Below are positions 31,929 to 40,634 of a stretch of DNA of 64,000 nucleotides, in pieces. The notes under the pieces are model-generated. The model did no database searches and was not told the origin of the DNA. It worked only from the letters and a program-made list of their open reading frames with translations. The translations under genes and the position numbers were made by a program. Source of the DNA: Pseudomonas fluorescens (GTDB lineage: Bacteria; Pseudomonadota; Gammaproteobacteria; Pseudomonadales; Pseudomonadaceae). Location: NCBI RefSeq assembly GCF_902498065.1, contig NZ_CABVIR010000006.1:186001-250000 (forward strand), given 5' to 3'. Each line of letters opens with the position of its first letter. Position 1 is the first letter of the stretch.

Positions 31929-33542
31929 TCATCTACCCACGGGCTGATTCGGGTGGTATCGATCGCTCACGCCACTGTCTATCGGCTCCTCCCCCCGAAC
32001 AGACTGAGCCACAGCTTCGATGATGGCAGCCCAGATATCCGGCCTGGTCAGCACAGGCATTTCCTTGGCCAGTACGTTGCTCAGTGTCCCTTCGTTCTGC
32101 TCAATGGATCGCAAGAGCCGATCAGCTTGTTGATCAGGCATCTCAACGATTTCCTTGATTGCCTGCCTGGCCCTTATGTGGCTGCGTAAATAGCGCGACT
32201 CTTCACGCATCTGTTCGGTGATGGTGCGGCGAATGACGTTAGACATGAAAACAACGTGTGGCCCCAGGTTGGGATAGCGCCACACCGGGCGGGCCTGATC
32301 CTGGCCTGTGAATTCAATATTCGAGACCACGCCGTCAGGGTACTGCGTACGAGTACTGGCGAATGCTACCTGGTCTCGTATGCCTTGCATGAGCGGTTTT
32401 GAAACCTGATCCAGCACGCTGTCATAAAGACGCCGCTCAGCAGAATCGTCGGTGATAACAGCTGAAACCGGAAGAATCACCGGGTCTGGAATGGCCCCAT
32501 CACGACGCAGAATGTCGTTGATCAGAAAGCGATGGACCCGCCCGTTGCCGTCGGCCAGTGGATGGATATAGACGAAAGCGAACGCGGCTACAGCACTGCG
32601 CATGACCGGGGATTGCCCTTGAGTACGATTCAGAAAGACGCGAATGCCTTCCAGCATCCGCTCCAGATCGCTCTCCGGGGGAGCGACGTAATGGACAATT
32701 TCCTGATAACGCACAGTTTCGCCAACAAACACCGGAGATTGCCGAATCCCCAAGCGTGTCAGTGTGGTCACTGCGCCAAGAATTTCTTCTTGCATCTCAG
32801 CCAGTGCAGCATCGGTGAGCGGCAGTTCGCCCTGTCCGGTTCTTCGCGCCAACACATCTGCGAAACGCTGGATACGCGTAGAACGATCCGCCTCCCCTTC
32901 AATGGCAAAACTGGCTTTGCTTTCCCTGAGCGTCATCCATGCGGCGGCGCGCAGCAGAAGTGCTTCGCCAAACTCTGCGGTCAGTTGACCAAAGAGGTGA
33001 GGCACATCGAGGTCCGCTGCTGACTTGACTGCTGCAGTCTTGACGACAATTGGGCAGAAGTAGCTCGTGCCAGGCAGGTTGTCATTCACTCGCCAACGCG
33101 GCACTTTCACCGCCTCTTCGGGTGAAGCTGCCACCATCAGGTCGGCGTTGATGGCATCGACATACTTACCGCCTATGGGTTCTGGCGCTTGCAACTGCTC
33201 GCCAGTGAGCCACTCAAACAAGAACGCTGACCTGCGGGCATATTGGCCGGTGGGTTCGTCATTCAACCAGCCTTGTACCGGTGCAGCACCCACCTTGGTA
33301 AACAGTCTGGTCAAGAACTCCAGGTTCGGGACTTCATGCCGCAGGTGAAATTGCAGATGGGATGAAAAGTCCGAATCGGGGCGCATGTTTTCCGTAAAGG
33401 TCTCAAGACGAAACCCATCTTCGACCTGAGTTGACCGTCGGCTACCGACCTGACTTAACACGGGTAGCCGTGCCATCGGCCGCACGTCGAAAGTTGTTGC
33501 TAGCCAGGCAGCACCGATGGCGTCTACGGGAAACTCGCTCAC
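31929..33542 (-). CDS. Class II Fic-domain AMPylase
   Basis: This 537-residue protein has the Fic core motif HPLADGNGRVHR (consensus HPFxxGNGRxxR with Leu for Phe) near residue 325. Upstream of it lies the inhibitory motif S-x-x-x-E-G in KASFAIEGEADR, which places it in class II (self-inhibited by an N-terminal helix). Fic enzymes transfer AMP to hydroxyl side chains of target proteins. The C-terminal 150 residues probably hold a regulatory or DNA-binding part. It is transcribed alone from a region with an unusual repeat array. Confidence 0.9.
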   Translation of the reverse strand: MSEFPVDAIGAAWLATTFDVRPMARLPVLSQVGSRRSTQVEDGFRLETFTENMRPDSDFSSHLQFHLRHEVPNLEFLTRLFTKVGAAPVQGWLNDEPTGQYARRSAFLFEWLTGEQLQAPEPIGGKYVDAINADLMVAASPEEAVKVPRWRVNDNLPGTSYFCPIVVKTAAVKSAADLDVPHLFGQLTAEFGEALLLRAAAWMTLRESKASFAIEGEADRSTRIQRFADVLARRTGQGELPLTDAALAEMQEEILGAVTTLTRLGIRQSPVFVGETVRYQEIVHYVAPPESDLERMLEGIRVFLNRTQGQSPVMRSAVAAFAFVYIHPLADGNGRVHRFLINDILRRDGAIPDPVILPVSAVITDDSAERRLYDSVLDQVSKPLMQGIRDQVAFASTRTQYPDGVVSNIEFTGQDQARPVWRYPNLGPHVVFMSNVIRRTITEQMREESRYLRSHIRARQAIKEIVEMPDQQADRLLRSIEQNEGTLSNVLAKEMPVLTRPDIWAAIIEAVAQSVRGEEPIDSGVSDRYHPNQPVGR

Positions 33543-33617
33543 GTCACACTCCTTTCAAAACTTCGGCCGAATCAACCACCACAAAATGAAGAGTAACGAT
33601 CAAAATCAGGTTTCGCC

Positions 33618-33786
33618 GCATAAAAATGATTATTTTTCGGCGGGAATGCATAAAAACGAATATTCAGAGCATAACAATTTGAGCTCCGATCATTGAATTG
33701 GGCACTGTCGAACTGACCAAAATGCGTAAAAACGATTTTATTTGCTCAAAAACGATCATAAATCTGGATTTATGCACAAAACCGTT
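33618..33786. repeat. Iteron-like array upstream of the Fic gene
   Basis: Thirteen-base units related to GCATAAAAACGAT start at 33618 (GCATAAAAATGAT), 33648 (GCATAAAAACGAA), 33669 (GCATAACAATTTG, weaker), 33724 (GCGTAAAAACGAT), 33744 (GCTCAAAAACGAT) and 33774 (GCACAAAACCGTT, weaker). Several spacings are 20 or 30 bp, close to whole helical turns. A perfect palindrome cataaatc-tg-gatttatg overlaps the end of the array (33757-33774). This looks like a cooperative operator for the Fic promoter. Confidence 0.65.
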
Positions 33787-33813
33787 TCGAATACAGCGCT
33801 GGGAGGCGGGCAA

Positions 33814-34587
33814 TCAAGCGATGATCACGGTTTCGACGGTGATTTGCTTGAGCGCATAAAACGGTGCGAGTGCCGCTTCATCGGCAGTAGCACCGGTAAT
33901 CAACCGCCACTCCCGCTCAATTGGCGTCCAATGCTGTTGGCGGGCGCGGCCCAGTTTGTCGGTATCCGCCAACACCACAATCTGCGCCGCCCGCTTGATG
34001 ATGCATTCCTTGAGATACGCCTGCTGCGCACTCGCCTCGCACAAACCGAACTCAGCGACCACGCCGTCCGCACCGAGAAAGGCTTTGTCGACGCTCAACC
34101 GACTCAACGTCAGCTCGGCCAACGGCCCCAGCGTGCTCATGCTCGAACCGCGCAAATCGCCGCCGATCAAGGTCAGGCGAATGCCCGGCGCGTTGGCCAG
34201 GGTCATCACGGCCAGCAGGTTGTTGGTGACCACGTGCACGTCTTGTCGCGAGCACAAATGATGGGCCAGTGCAGCGCAGGTGGTGCCACCGTCGAGCAGG
34301 ACGGTATCGCCGTCCTGGACGTGCGCCGCAGCTGCCTGGGCGATCGCATCTTTTTGCTCCCACTGAGACGTCTTGCGCTCTTCAAGTGAGGCTTCCGGCT
34401 CATGAACGCCGACCACGGCAGTGGCGCCGCCATAGGTGCGCACCAGGTGCCGCTGTTTGGCGAGCATGGTGAGGTCGCGTCGCACCGTCGCTTCCGAAAC
34501 CCCGAGCGCCGCGCTCAATTGCTCGACGTTGGCATCGCCAATGCGTACGAGGTCGAGGATGGCGCGGTGGCGTTCGGAGGCTTTCAT
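33814..34587 (-). CDS. DeoR/GlpR-family transcriptional regulator
   Basis: The protein is 257 residues from ATG 34587 (MKASERHRAILDLVR); longer frames upstream lack similarity. The N-terminal winged helix-turn-helix is typical (NVEQLSAALGVSEATVRRDL). The C-terminal sugar-phosphate sensor domain shows DTVLLDGGTTCAALA, VVTNNLLAVMTL and DKAFLGADGV. It lies 55 bp after pdxA2 in the same direction and probably represses the sugar-acid operon, released by a pathway intermediate. Confidence 0.92.
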   Translation of the reverse strand: MKASERHRAILDLVRIGDANVEQLSAALGVSEATVRRDLTMLAKQRHLVRTYGGATAVVGVHEPEASLEERKTSQWEQKDAIAQAAAAHVQDGDTVLLDGGTTCAALAHHLCSRQDVHVVTNNLLAVMTLANAPGIRLTLIGGDLRGSSMSTLGPLAELTLSRLSVDKAFLGADGVVAEFGLCEASAQQAYLKECIIKRAAQIVVLADTDKLGRARQQHWTPIEREWRLITGATADEAALAPFYALKQITVETVIIA

Positions 34588-34642
34588 GGTGGGTCTCGCG
34601 TGGTGGACGGTGGTCGATCTTACACGACAGCGCCCGTGCGGC

Positions 34643-35653
34643 TCATCCCCTACGCGTGGCCAACTCCGCGCCCTGGCGCAGCGCTTCGAGCAGGCTGCGC
34701 TCATCGGCGATGCCTTTGCCGGCGATGTCGAACGCGGTGCCGTGGTCGACCGAGGTGCGGATCACATCCAGGCCGACGGTGACGTTCACGCCCGCTTCAA
34801 GCCCGAGCACTTTGACCGGGCCATGGCCCTGGTCGTGATACATCGCGACCACCAGATCGAAGTCGCCGCGTCCGGCACGGAAGAACAGGGTGTCGGCGGG
34901 CAGCGGGCCGGTGACGTCGAGGCCGCGTTCCTGCAACAGCTTCACCGCCGGGATGATTTTTTCTTCCTCTTCGCCATAACCGAACAGGCCGTTTTCACCG
35001 GCATGCGGGTTGATCCCGCACACGCCGATGCGCGGACTGGCAATGCCGGCCTTGATCAACGTCGCGTTGCCGCGCTCGATGGTGCGCTGAACCAAGCCCG
35101 GTTCAATCTTGCGGATCGCGTCGATGATGCCGATGTGGGTCGTGACGTGAATCACCCGCAGCTGCGGCGCCACCAGCATCATCGACACTTCGTCGACGTT
35201 GGTCAGGTGCGCGAGCATTTCGGTGTGGCCGGGGTATTTATGGCCGCCGGCGTGCAGCGCTTCCTTGTTCAATGGCGCCGTGCAAATGGCATCAATCTGG
35301 CCGGCCTCGGCGAGTTGCACGGCACGGGCGATGTATTGGTAAGCGGCGTCGCCGGCGATGGGCGAGAGTTCGCCGAACGGCAGGTCGTCGGGGATCAGGT
35401 CGAGGTCGATGCAGTCGATCACGCCGGCCTCGTAAAGCGCTTCGGAAGCGTCCTTGATGCGGCGTACTTTGGCGCTGCCACCGACGATGACATTGGCCTG
35501 CTCGAGACGGCGTGCATCGCCAATCACCAGCGGTCGGCATTGTTGATAGACGACGTCGTGGGTCAGGCTCTTGACGATGATTTCCGGACCGACACCCGAG
35601 GCGTCGCCCATGGTGATGCCGATGACGGGGAGGTAATTGCTCATAGTGTTCAT
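34643..35653 (-). CDS. pdxA2: PdxA2-type 4-phospho-threonate/erythronate dehydrogenase
   Basis: This 336-residue PdxA-family NAD dehydrogenase contains ITMGDASGVGPEIIVKSL, the metal ligand His in GHTEMLAHL, and MYHDQGHGPVKVLGLEAGVN. Next to a DUF1537 kinase it belongs to the PdxA2 group, which oxidises 4-phospho-D-threonate or -erythronate with decarboxylation to dihydroxyacetone phosphate, and not to vitamin B6 synthesis. The start at 35653 overlaps the kinase stop (ATGA); an ATG at 35644 is the alternative. Confidence 0.88.
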   Translation of the reverse strand: MNTMSNYLPVIGITMGDASGVGPEIIVKSLTHDVVYQQCRPLVIGDARRLEQANVIVGGSAKVRRIKDASEALYEAGVIDCIDLDLIPDDLPFGELSPIAGDAAYQYIARAVQLAEAGQIDAICTAPLNKEALHAGGHKYPGHTEMLAHLTNVDEVSMMLVAPQLRVIHVTTHIGIIDAIRKIEPGLVQRTIERGNATLIKAGIASPRIGVCGINPHAGENGLFGYGEEEEKIIPAVKLLQERGLDVTGPLPADTLFFRAGRGDFDLVVAMYHDQGHGPVKVLGLEAGVNVTVGLDVIRTSVDHGTAFDIAGKGIADERSLLEALRQGAELATRRG

Positions 35654-36930
35654 TCGAGTCCTTGGATTCGTGTGCGTTGGGGCGGGGAGCGATCGGCGCT
35701 GGCGCTCAGGTGTTGCCATGCCGCATACAACGCGTGATCGGTGCCGAACGCGCCGGCCTTGGTCACAATGCCGGGACGATGGCCTTCCCGGGAAACAGTC
35801 GGGCGGGCGAAGGCAACGCCGGCTTCGATTTCGGTGATGAGTTGCAGACTGTCGATGCCGACGGTGGTCAATATGGCCCGTGCGGTCTCGCCGCCCGTGG
35901 CTATCAGACCGCCGACCTTGGCGAAGTGTGGTTCGACCAGCACGGCCAGCATGGTCGAGAGTTGCGCACCCTCCTGCGGATCGAACGCGACATCGCGACC
36001 GATGCGCAGCAGCAGGTCACTCCAGCCGTCCAGTTGCTCGCCGATGCGCGCTTGCCAGATTGCCCAATCTTCATGGGCAATACCTTGGCGAAGGACCTCC
36101 GGCGGGACGACCAATTCGCTGACACCGCCGCGCTCCTTGAGCAGCGCGCATTGCCGCTCGCAGACACCGGAGAGGCTGCCGACGAGGACCAGAATGGGTG
36201 CCTGACTTTTTTCCTGCGCGGTCGGTTCGGTGGCCGTGAATCGCACCTCGGAAAAATCGGGAAGACTCGCTATTTCCCGCGCCAGGCCACCCGAGCCGAT
36301 CCAGAACAGCGGCTGCTCCATCGACGCGGTCAGGCGAGCGAGGGTCAGCAGATCGTCTTCGGTTTGCGCATCGACGATCAGTGCTTGCGTACCGCTGCGG
36401 GCGACGTCGGCGATGTGCTGTGCGAGCGCTTTTTCGTTGCCTCGCAAGGTCTCGAGGTCCAGCTTCGCGGTGCTCAGGCCGGCGGCGATGAGCATCGCTT
36501 CAACATCAGCTGGGCGATCGGCGTTTTCAAGTTTCCAGGTGTCGGTGGTTTCCAGCGGCTGGCCGTTGACGAACACCCGACCACCGCGCAACGTGCGCCC
36601 CGTCGCGGGGAAAGCCGGGGCTACGATGGCCAGGCCGGCCAAGGGTTGCAGGGCAGCAACTTCCGCCGCCCAGTTGCCGCGCAAGGTCGAATCGATTTTC
36701 TTGTACAGCCGCTGCCCAGGCTGATGCAGTGCCTTGAATGCAGCGACGGTGCGCTCGGCGGCGTGCGCCGGCGAGAGGCGACGCGTGTCCGTGTCGGCGG
36801 CGATTACCTGTGCATCGGCCTTGTCATTCAAGGGGTCGAGCGTGACCACCGTGTGCAGCCCCACGCTCGCAAAGCCAATGGCGCAATCCGCCGCACCGGA
36901 CAGGTCATCCGCGATGATCAGAATCCTCAT
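35650..36930 (-). CDS. Four-carbon acid sugar kinase (DUF1537/OtnK-DtnK family)
   Basis: This 426-residue protein starts with the substrate-binding motif IIADDLSGAADCAIGFA and has YKKIDSTLRGNWAAE. The C-terminal nucleotide-binding domain shows GGLIATGGETARAIL and ends with PGIVTKAGAFG, all typical of DUF1537 kinases. They phosphorylate D-threonate, erythronate or related acids at C4. ATGA overlaps on both sides tie it to the permease and PdxA2. D-threonate is the most likely substrate but this is inference. Confidence 0.9.
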   Translation of the reverse strand: MRILIIADDLSGAADCAIGFASVGLHTVVTLDPLNDKADAQVIAADTDTRRLSPAHAAERTVAAFKALHQPGQRLYKKIDSTLRGNWAAEVAALQPLAGLAIVAPAFPATGRTLRGGRVFVNGQPLETTDTWKLENADRPADVEAMLIAAGLSTAKLDLETLRGNEKALAQHIADVARSGTQALIVDAQTEDDLLTLARLTASMEQPLFWIGSGGLAREIASLPDFSEVRFTATEPTAQEKSQAPILVLVGSLSGVCERQCALLKERGGVSELVVPPEVLRQGIAHEDWAIWQARIGEQLDGWSDLLLRIGRDVAFDPQEGAQLSTMLAVLVEPHFAKVGGLIATGGETARAILTTVGIDSLQLITEIEAGVAFARPTVSREGHRPGIVTKAGAFGTDHALYAAWQHLSASADRSPPQRTRIQGLE

Positions 36931-37940
36931 CGCAACGCCTCCTGCTTTTGAGGTTCGATCTCCTGCTCAGGGATGACGACAGGGTTGCGCTGTTGCACGC
37001 GTTTGGCGACGGCGGCGGTGAGTATCGGCGCAAGGATCGCGGTGACCACCACGCAGGCCGCGACCAATATGGTCGCGCTCTTGGCGGCTTCGGCGTACAC
37101 CGGATTGGCCGCTGCGATCAGTGCAGGAACGGCTGCGGCGTTCCCCGCCGTGGTGGCAGCAGCGACACCGGCGACGCCTGTGCCACCGGTCAAACGATCA
37201 GCGAAAAACAGCGGAATGCCGGTCAGCACAACCACCGCAACACCCATGCCGAGACCCAGCAAACCGGCCTGCCAGACGTTATGCAGGTCCAGACTGGCGC
37301 CCAGTGCCAACGCGAAGAACGGGATCATCACCGGAACGGCCTTGGCCAGGAAGTCGCGCATGTCACGGTCGAGATTGCCCAGCAACATGCCCAGTGCCAA
37401 CGGCAAGATGCTGCCCACCAGCGTCGGCCACGGGAACGCCGACAGGCCGGCGATGCCAAGGGTGACCATGGTCAGAAACGGGCCGGATTCCAGCGACATG
37501 ACCGAGTAGGCACCGACGTCTTCGGAGCGGCCGTACTGACCCATCAGCGCCATGTACAAGCCGCCGTTGGTGTCATTCATCGCGGCGACCACCGCCAGCG
37601 TCGAGATGCCGGCGAACAGGCCTGACGATATCGGCTGCTCACCGAGAAAATGGCCGAGCACGATACCGATGAGCACCGCGATGCCGACTTTAGTGATGAG
37701 CAGCGTACCGCCCTTCTTGAGCAAGTAAGGCGTGGCTTTGATGTTGATGCTCGCGCCCATGCACACATAGAACACCGCGAGGATAGGCAACGCTCCGGTG
37801 AACAGCGCGTTGGTGAAGGAGCCGAAAAACTTGGGGGTATCAGGCATGAAGGTGGCGACCAGCGAACCGATCAGCAGGGGCACGATCATCATGCCGCCCG
37901 GAATGCGTTCTATGGTGCGCTTGATAGGAAATTGGGCCAC
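36927..37940 (-). CDS. 2-keto-3-deoxygluconate permease (KdgT) family transporter
   Basis: This 337-residue inner-membrane protein has about ten helices and the family segments IPGGMMIVPLLIGSLVATF, AAMNDTNGGLYMALMGQYG and GNAAAVPALIAAANP. It is the first gene of the operon with the DUF1537 kinase and PdxA2, so it probably imports the four-carbon sugar acid and not KDG itself. The promoter lies in 37941-38160, where atgcgcaaaccaatcatttcg and AT-rich elements are visible. Confidence 0.9.
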   Translation of the reverse strand: MAQFPIKRTIERIPGGMMIVPLLIGSLVATFMPDTPKFFGSFTNALFTGALPILAVFYVCMGASINIKATPYLLKKGGTLLITKVGIAVLIGIVLGHFLGEQPISSGLFAGISTLAVVAAMNDTNGGLYMALMGQYGRSEDVGAYSVMSLESGPFLTMVTLGIAGLSAFPWPTLVGSILPLALGMLLGNLDRDMRDFLAKAVPVMIPFFALALGASLDLHNVWQAGLLGLGMGVAVVVLTGIPLFFADRLTGGTGVAGVAAATTAGNAAAVPALIAAANPVYAEAAKSATILVAACVVVTAILAPILTAAVAKRVQQRNPVVIPEQEIEPQKQEALR

Positions 37941-38163
37941 GAGGGTCTCCTTTTATAATTGTGGGGTAAGACGTGTTTCACCTCGAAACTGACTGAACTG
38001 ATCAGGCAATGATTGATTCAGTCAAATTTATCTTATGCCCTCGTTATAAAATGCGCAAACCAATCATTTCGAATGCTCGTTTCGATCATTTGAAGAGGTG
38101 AAGCTCGGCGCGCAAGTGACTTTGGTCGTCGTGATACGCAGACTAGAGCCTTGCACCGCCCAC

Positions 38164-38195
38164 AAAAAAGCCCCGAACCAGTCGGGGCCTATTTT
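38164..38195. terminator. Terminator, copy 1 of a duplicated hairpin
   Basis: The sequence aaaaaagccccgaaccagtcggggc (25 bases, shown as hairpin gccccgaaccagtcggggc) also occurs at 39033-39057. It has T runs on both sides and ends the leftward yafQ transcript. Confidence 0.85.
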
Positions 38196-38203
38196 TACAA
38201 ACG

Positions 38204-38518
38204 CTACTTGAACAGTTCTGAATGACTTCCGAGATCGACAAATGTGATTAGATCGGAGCGCGTGTGCTCGTAAATCATCAAGAAATCACCGCCTATATGA
38301 CACTCTCGAAAACCAGTCCAATCACCCGTCAGGGCATGCTCCAGGTATTGCGGTGGCAGCGGCTCGCCCAGAAACAGCAAGACCATCACTTGGCGAACTT
38401 CATTCATGTCACGGCGCCCGGCACGCTTGTAACGCTGCCAGGACTTCTTGAATTCTGACGTTTGCGCACACTGCCTGGGCAGCTCAGCGCGCTTCTGCTT
38501 TTTCTCCGGTTTCGCCAT
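38204..38518 (-). CDS. yafQ: YafQ-family mRNA interferase toxin
   Basis: This 104-residue RelE/YafQ-fold protein has LPRQCAQTSEFKKSWQRYKR at the N-terminus, then ECHIGGDFLMIYEH and the closing VDLGSHSELF, which holds the catalytic His. YafQ toxins bind the ribosome and cleave mRNA at specific codons. The start lies 35 bases inside the end of the antitoxin gene, typical of coupled dinJ-yafQ operons. All key residues appear present. Confidence 0.9.
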   Translation of the reverse strand: MAKPEKKQKRAELPRQCAQTSEFKKSWQRYKRAGRRDMNEVRQVMVLLFLGEPLPPQYLEHALTGDWTGFRECHIGGDFLMIYEHTRSDLITFVDLGSHSELFK

Positions 38519-38774
38519 CAGCGTCCCTCAGCAAGTCGTCTATCGAGTCGAACCGCTGGCGAATCTCACGTGCTTCCCTCATGGCGCGGGCCGTTTTCAC
38601 CGAAGGTACGCGTACCTCAAACGGGAGCCCCTGAGTCGCTACGACCTGACGAAGAAAAAGCCGCATGGCGTCACTGATGCTCAGACCGCAAGCGCTCAAG
38701 ACTTCAGTAGCACGCGCTTTCAAATCCTCATCAATGCGGCAACGCACGTCGGTGGTCTTCAGCAATGCACCCAT
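38484..38774 (-). CDS. dinJ: DinJ/RelB-family antitoxin
   Basis: This 96-residue protein has a ribbon-helix-helix N-terminus (DVRCRIDEDLKARATEVLSA), then GLSISDAMRLFLRQVVATQG and LPFEVRVPS, the usual RelB/DinJ pattern. The helical C-terminus wraps YafQ. It would autorepress its promoter, just upstream at 38775-38830, where gtagctac is a small palindrome. It is the first gene of the pair. Confidence 0.92.
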   Translation of the reverse strand: MGALLKTTDVRCRIDEDLKARATEVLSACGLSISDAMRLFLRQVVATQGLPFEVRVPSVKTARAMREAREIRQRFDSIDDLLRDADGETGEKAEAR

Positions 38775-39104
38775 GGTAATAACCTCATCGTTAATTTGTA
38801 GCTACATTCGCGCTACCTCAAGCATTGTGGTTGAGCAGGATCACGGGATCAACTTCAGCGTGATGGACGGCTCCCAACAGATGAGGCGTTGTGACAATCA
38901 ACTGAATTCCCGTCCGGTATTTCAAACGATTAAACCTGTGATGAATATCAGCCTGATCCCTTTCGGTACTGGGAACTGTCCTGGTTCAATGCAGGAAATA
39001 GCCCAAGAGCCTGAACGCTGATTCTTAGGCGAAAAAAAGCCCCGAACCAGTCGGGGCTTCTTCTTTATCAGCCTTGAATCAGGCCTCGATACGGCAACCG
39101 ATCA
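38775..39104. other. Gap between the antitoxin promoter and the porin gene
   Basis: It holds the dinJ promoter region and the duplicated terminator at 39033-39058. The 118-codon plus-strand frame here has no family-like sequence. Confidence 0.5.
39033..39058. terminator. Porin terminator, copy 2 of the duplicated hairpin
   Basis: The hairpin gccccgaaccagtcggggc ends the leftward porin gene with a run of seven T (read on the minus strand). It is identical to the hairpin at 38164 over 25 bases. Confidence 0.88.
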
Positions 39105-40391
39105 TCAGAAAATGTTGATCGGGTAATCCACGAACACACGTACTTCGTTGCCGCTGACGTTGTACTCGCTCGACTTCTGCGAAACACGCAGGATCGAGCT
39201 GCGCAGTTTCACGCTCAGGTCTTTGGCCGGGCCGCTTTGCACGACGTACTTGAACTGGTTGAAGATTTCGCGCTCGGTACCGCCTTCGCTGGTGGAAGTG
39301 GTGATGTTGTCGCCACGCACGTAAGCCACGTTGTAGCTCAGGCCTGGGACGCCGAAAGTGCTGAAGTCCAGACCGTAGCCCAGCTGCCAGCTGCGTTCGT
39401 CTTCGGCGTTGAAGTCGGACCAGTAGGAGTTCGCCAGGTAGATGGTGTTGCCGCCATCGCCGACGCGACCTTGGTCTTTCTGGTAGCCGCCGTAGGCGTA
39501 ACCCAGGTTGCTGTCGCCGGTGCTGCGCTGGTGCGCGACGGTGAACGAGTGTGGGCCGGTGGCGAAGGTCGCTGCCAGGCTCCAGATTTTGTTGTCGTCG
39601 CCGGTGGCACCGCTTTCGCGGACGTAGGAATTATCCAGCTTGGTGCGGTAACCGTTGAAGTCGAGGGTCAGGGACTGATCCTTGTCGATCGGGAACACGT
39701 AGTTGGCGTTCACGTATTGCTTCTTCAGCACGTCTTCAACGTCGGACGCGTACACCGCCGCCTTGAACTGTTCGGTGAACTGGTAGCTACCGCCCAATAC
39801 GTTGATCGATTTCAGGCCACCACTGTCACGGCCTTCCGCGCTTTTGCGCGATTCGGCGGTGAAGCGACCGGCGTTCAGTTCCAGGCCTTTGATCTCCTTG
39901 GAGGTGATCAGGGTGCCGGTGTAGCTTTCCGGCAACAGGCGCACGTTGTCGTAGCTCAGCACCGGCAGGGCCGGCATCTGGTCGCCGTAAGTCAGCGTAG
40001 TGCTGGACAGACGGAATTTGACCGCTGCGCCGCCCTTCGACAGGTCATCAGCCGCGTTGCCGCTGTCGCCCTTTTTGAAGAAGTCGATGCCTTGCGCGCC
40101 GGTGCGACCCTTGCCGCCGTCCAGACGCAGTGCGTACAGACCAAAAGCGTCCACACCCACACCGACGGTGCCTTGGGTGAAGCCGGACGAGAACGTACCG
40201 ATGGCCGCTTGGCCCCACTCGGCTTTGTCCGGTCGGCCGTCTTTGTAGTCACGATTCATGTAGGCGTTGCGCAACAGCACTTTGAGGCTGCTGTCTTCAA
40301 CAAAACCCTTGGATTCGGCCTGGTCGTTTGCCATGGCCTGTGTCGCGCTCAACATCCCCAGTGCGATCAGGCTGATTCGCTTGTTCAACAT
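39105..40391 (-). CDS. OprD-family outer-membrane porin
   Basis: The protein is 428 residues from ATG 40391 (MLNKRISLIALGMLSATQAM, a signal peptide cleaved near ANDQA). The mature part begins with the family pattern GFVEDSSLKVLLRNAYMNRD and is rich in alternating beta strands ending in a C-terminal Phe (VDYPINIF), the outer-membrane assembly signal. OprD-family channels take up amino acids or aromatic and organic acids. The substrate group (OccD or OccK) is not resolved here. It is a single gene with its own terminator. Confidence 0.92.
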   Translation of the reverse strand: MLNKRISLIALGMLSATQAMANDQAESKGFVEDSSLKVLLRNAYMNRDYKDGRPDKAEWGQAAIGTFSSGFTQGTVGVGVDAFGLYALRLDGGKGRTGAQGIDFFKKGDSGNAADDLSKGGAAVKFRLSSTTLTYGDQMPALPVLSYDNVRLLPESYTGTLITSKEIKGLELNAGRFTAESRKSAEGRDSGGLKSINVLGGSYQFTEQFKAAVYASDVEDVLKKQYVNANYVFPIDKDQSLTLDFNGYRTKLDNSYVRESGATGDDNKIWSLAATFATGPHSFTVAHQRSTGDSNLGYAYGGYQKDQGRVGDGGNTIYLANSYWSDFNAEDERSWQLGYGLDFSTFGVPGLSYNVAYVRGDNITTSTSEGGTEREIFNQFKYVVQSGPAKDLSVKLRSSILRVSQKSSEYNVSGNEVRVFVDYPINIF

Positions 40392-40480
40392 TTTGTTCTT
40401 TTCCTTATTACGGGTTGATACGCACTGTGTCGAACGGCTGAAACGGCGCTGTCGCACTCTTTTTTTCACCCCGAAACAAA

Positions 40481-40514
40481 AAGGCCCGCCCACGATAAAT
40501 CGCGGGGCGGGCCT
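40481..40514. terminator. Terminator of the DsbA-like gene
   Basis: The arms aaggcccgccc and gggcgggcctt (40481-40491 and 40504-40514) have a T run on the minus strand (cctttttg), upstream of the porin promoter. Confidence 0.8.
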
Positions 40515-40634
40515 TCTTATTATTTTGAGTCATGGCGGTTAGCCACAGGCGTTGAGGCGAATCCTATCCGCGCCCTTAACCATGTGTCAATTTCATGAAT
40601 CGTCTGTGAATAGGCGAAAATCGTCTAAGAACTT

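Noticed and set aside
38775..38830. Operator palindromes of the DinJ promoter
   Set aside because: Only the short gtagctac palindrome is visible, which is too weak to call as a defined operator.
38665..39021. Possible IS6-type transposase relic (VEQDH in a plus-strand frame near 38830)
   Set aside because: Only five residues fit the family. The sequence on both sides does not, so chance is the better explanation.
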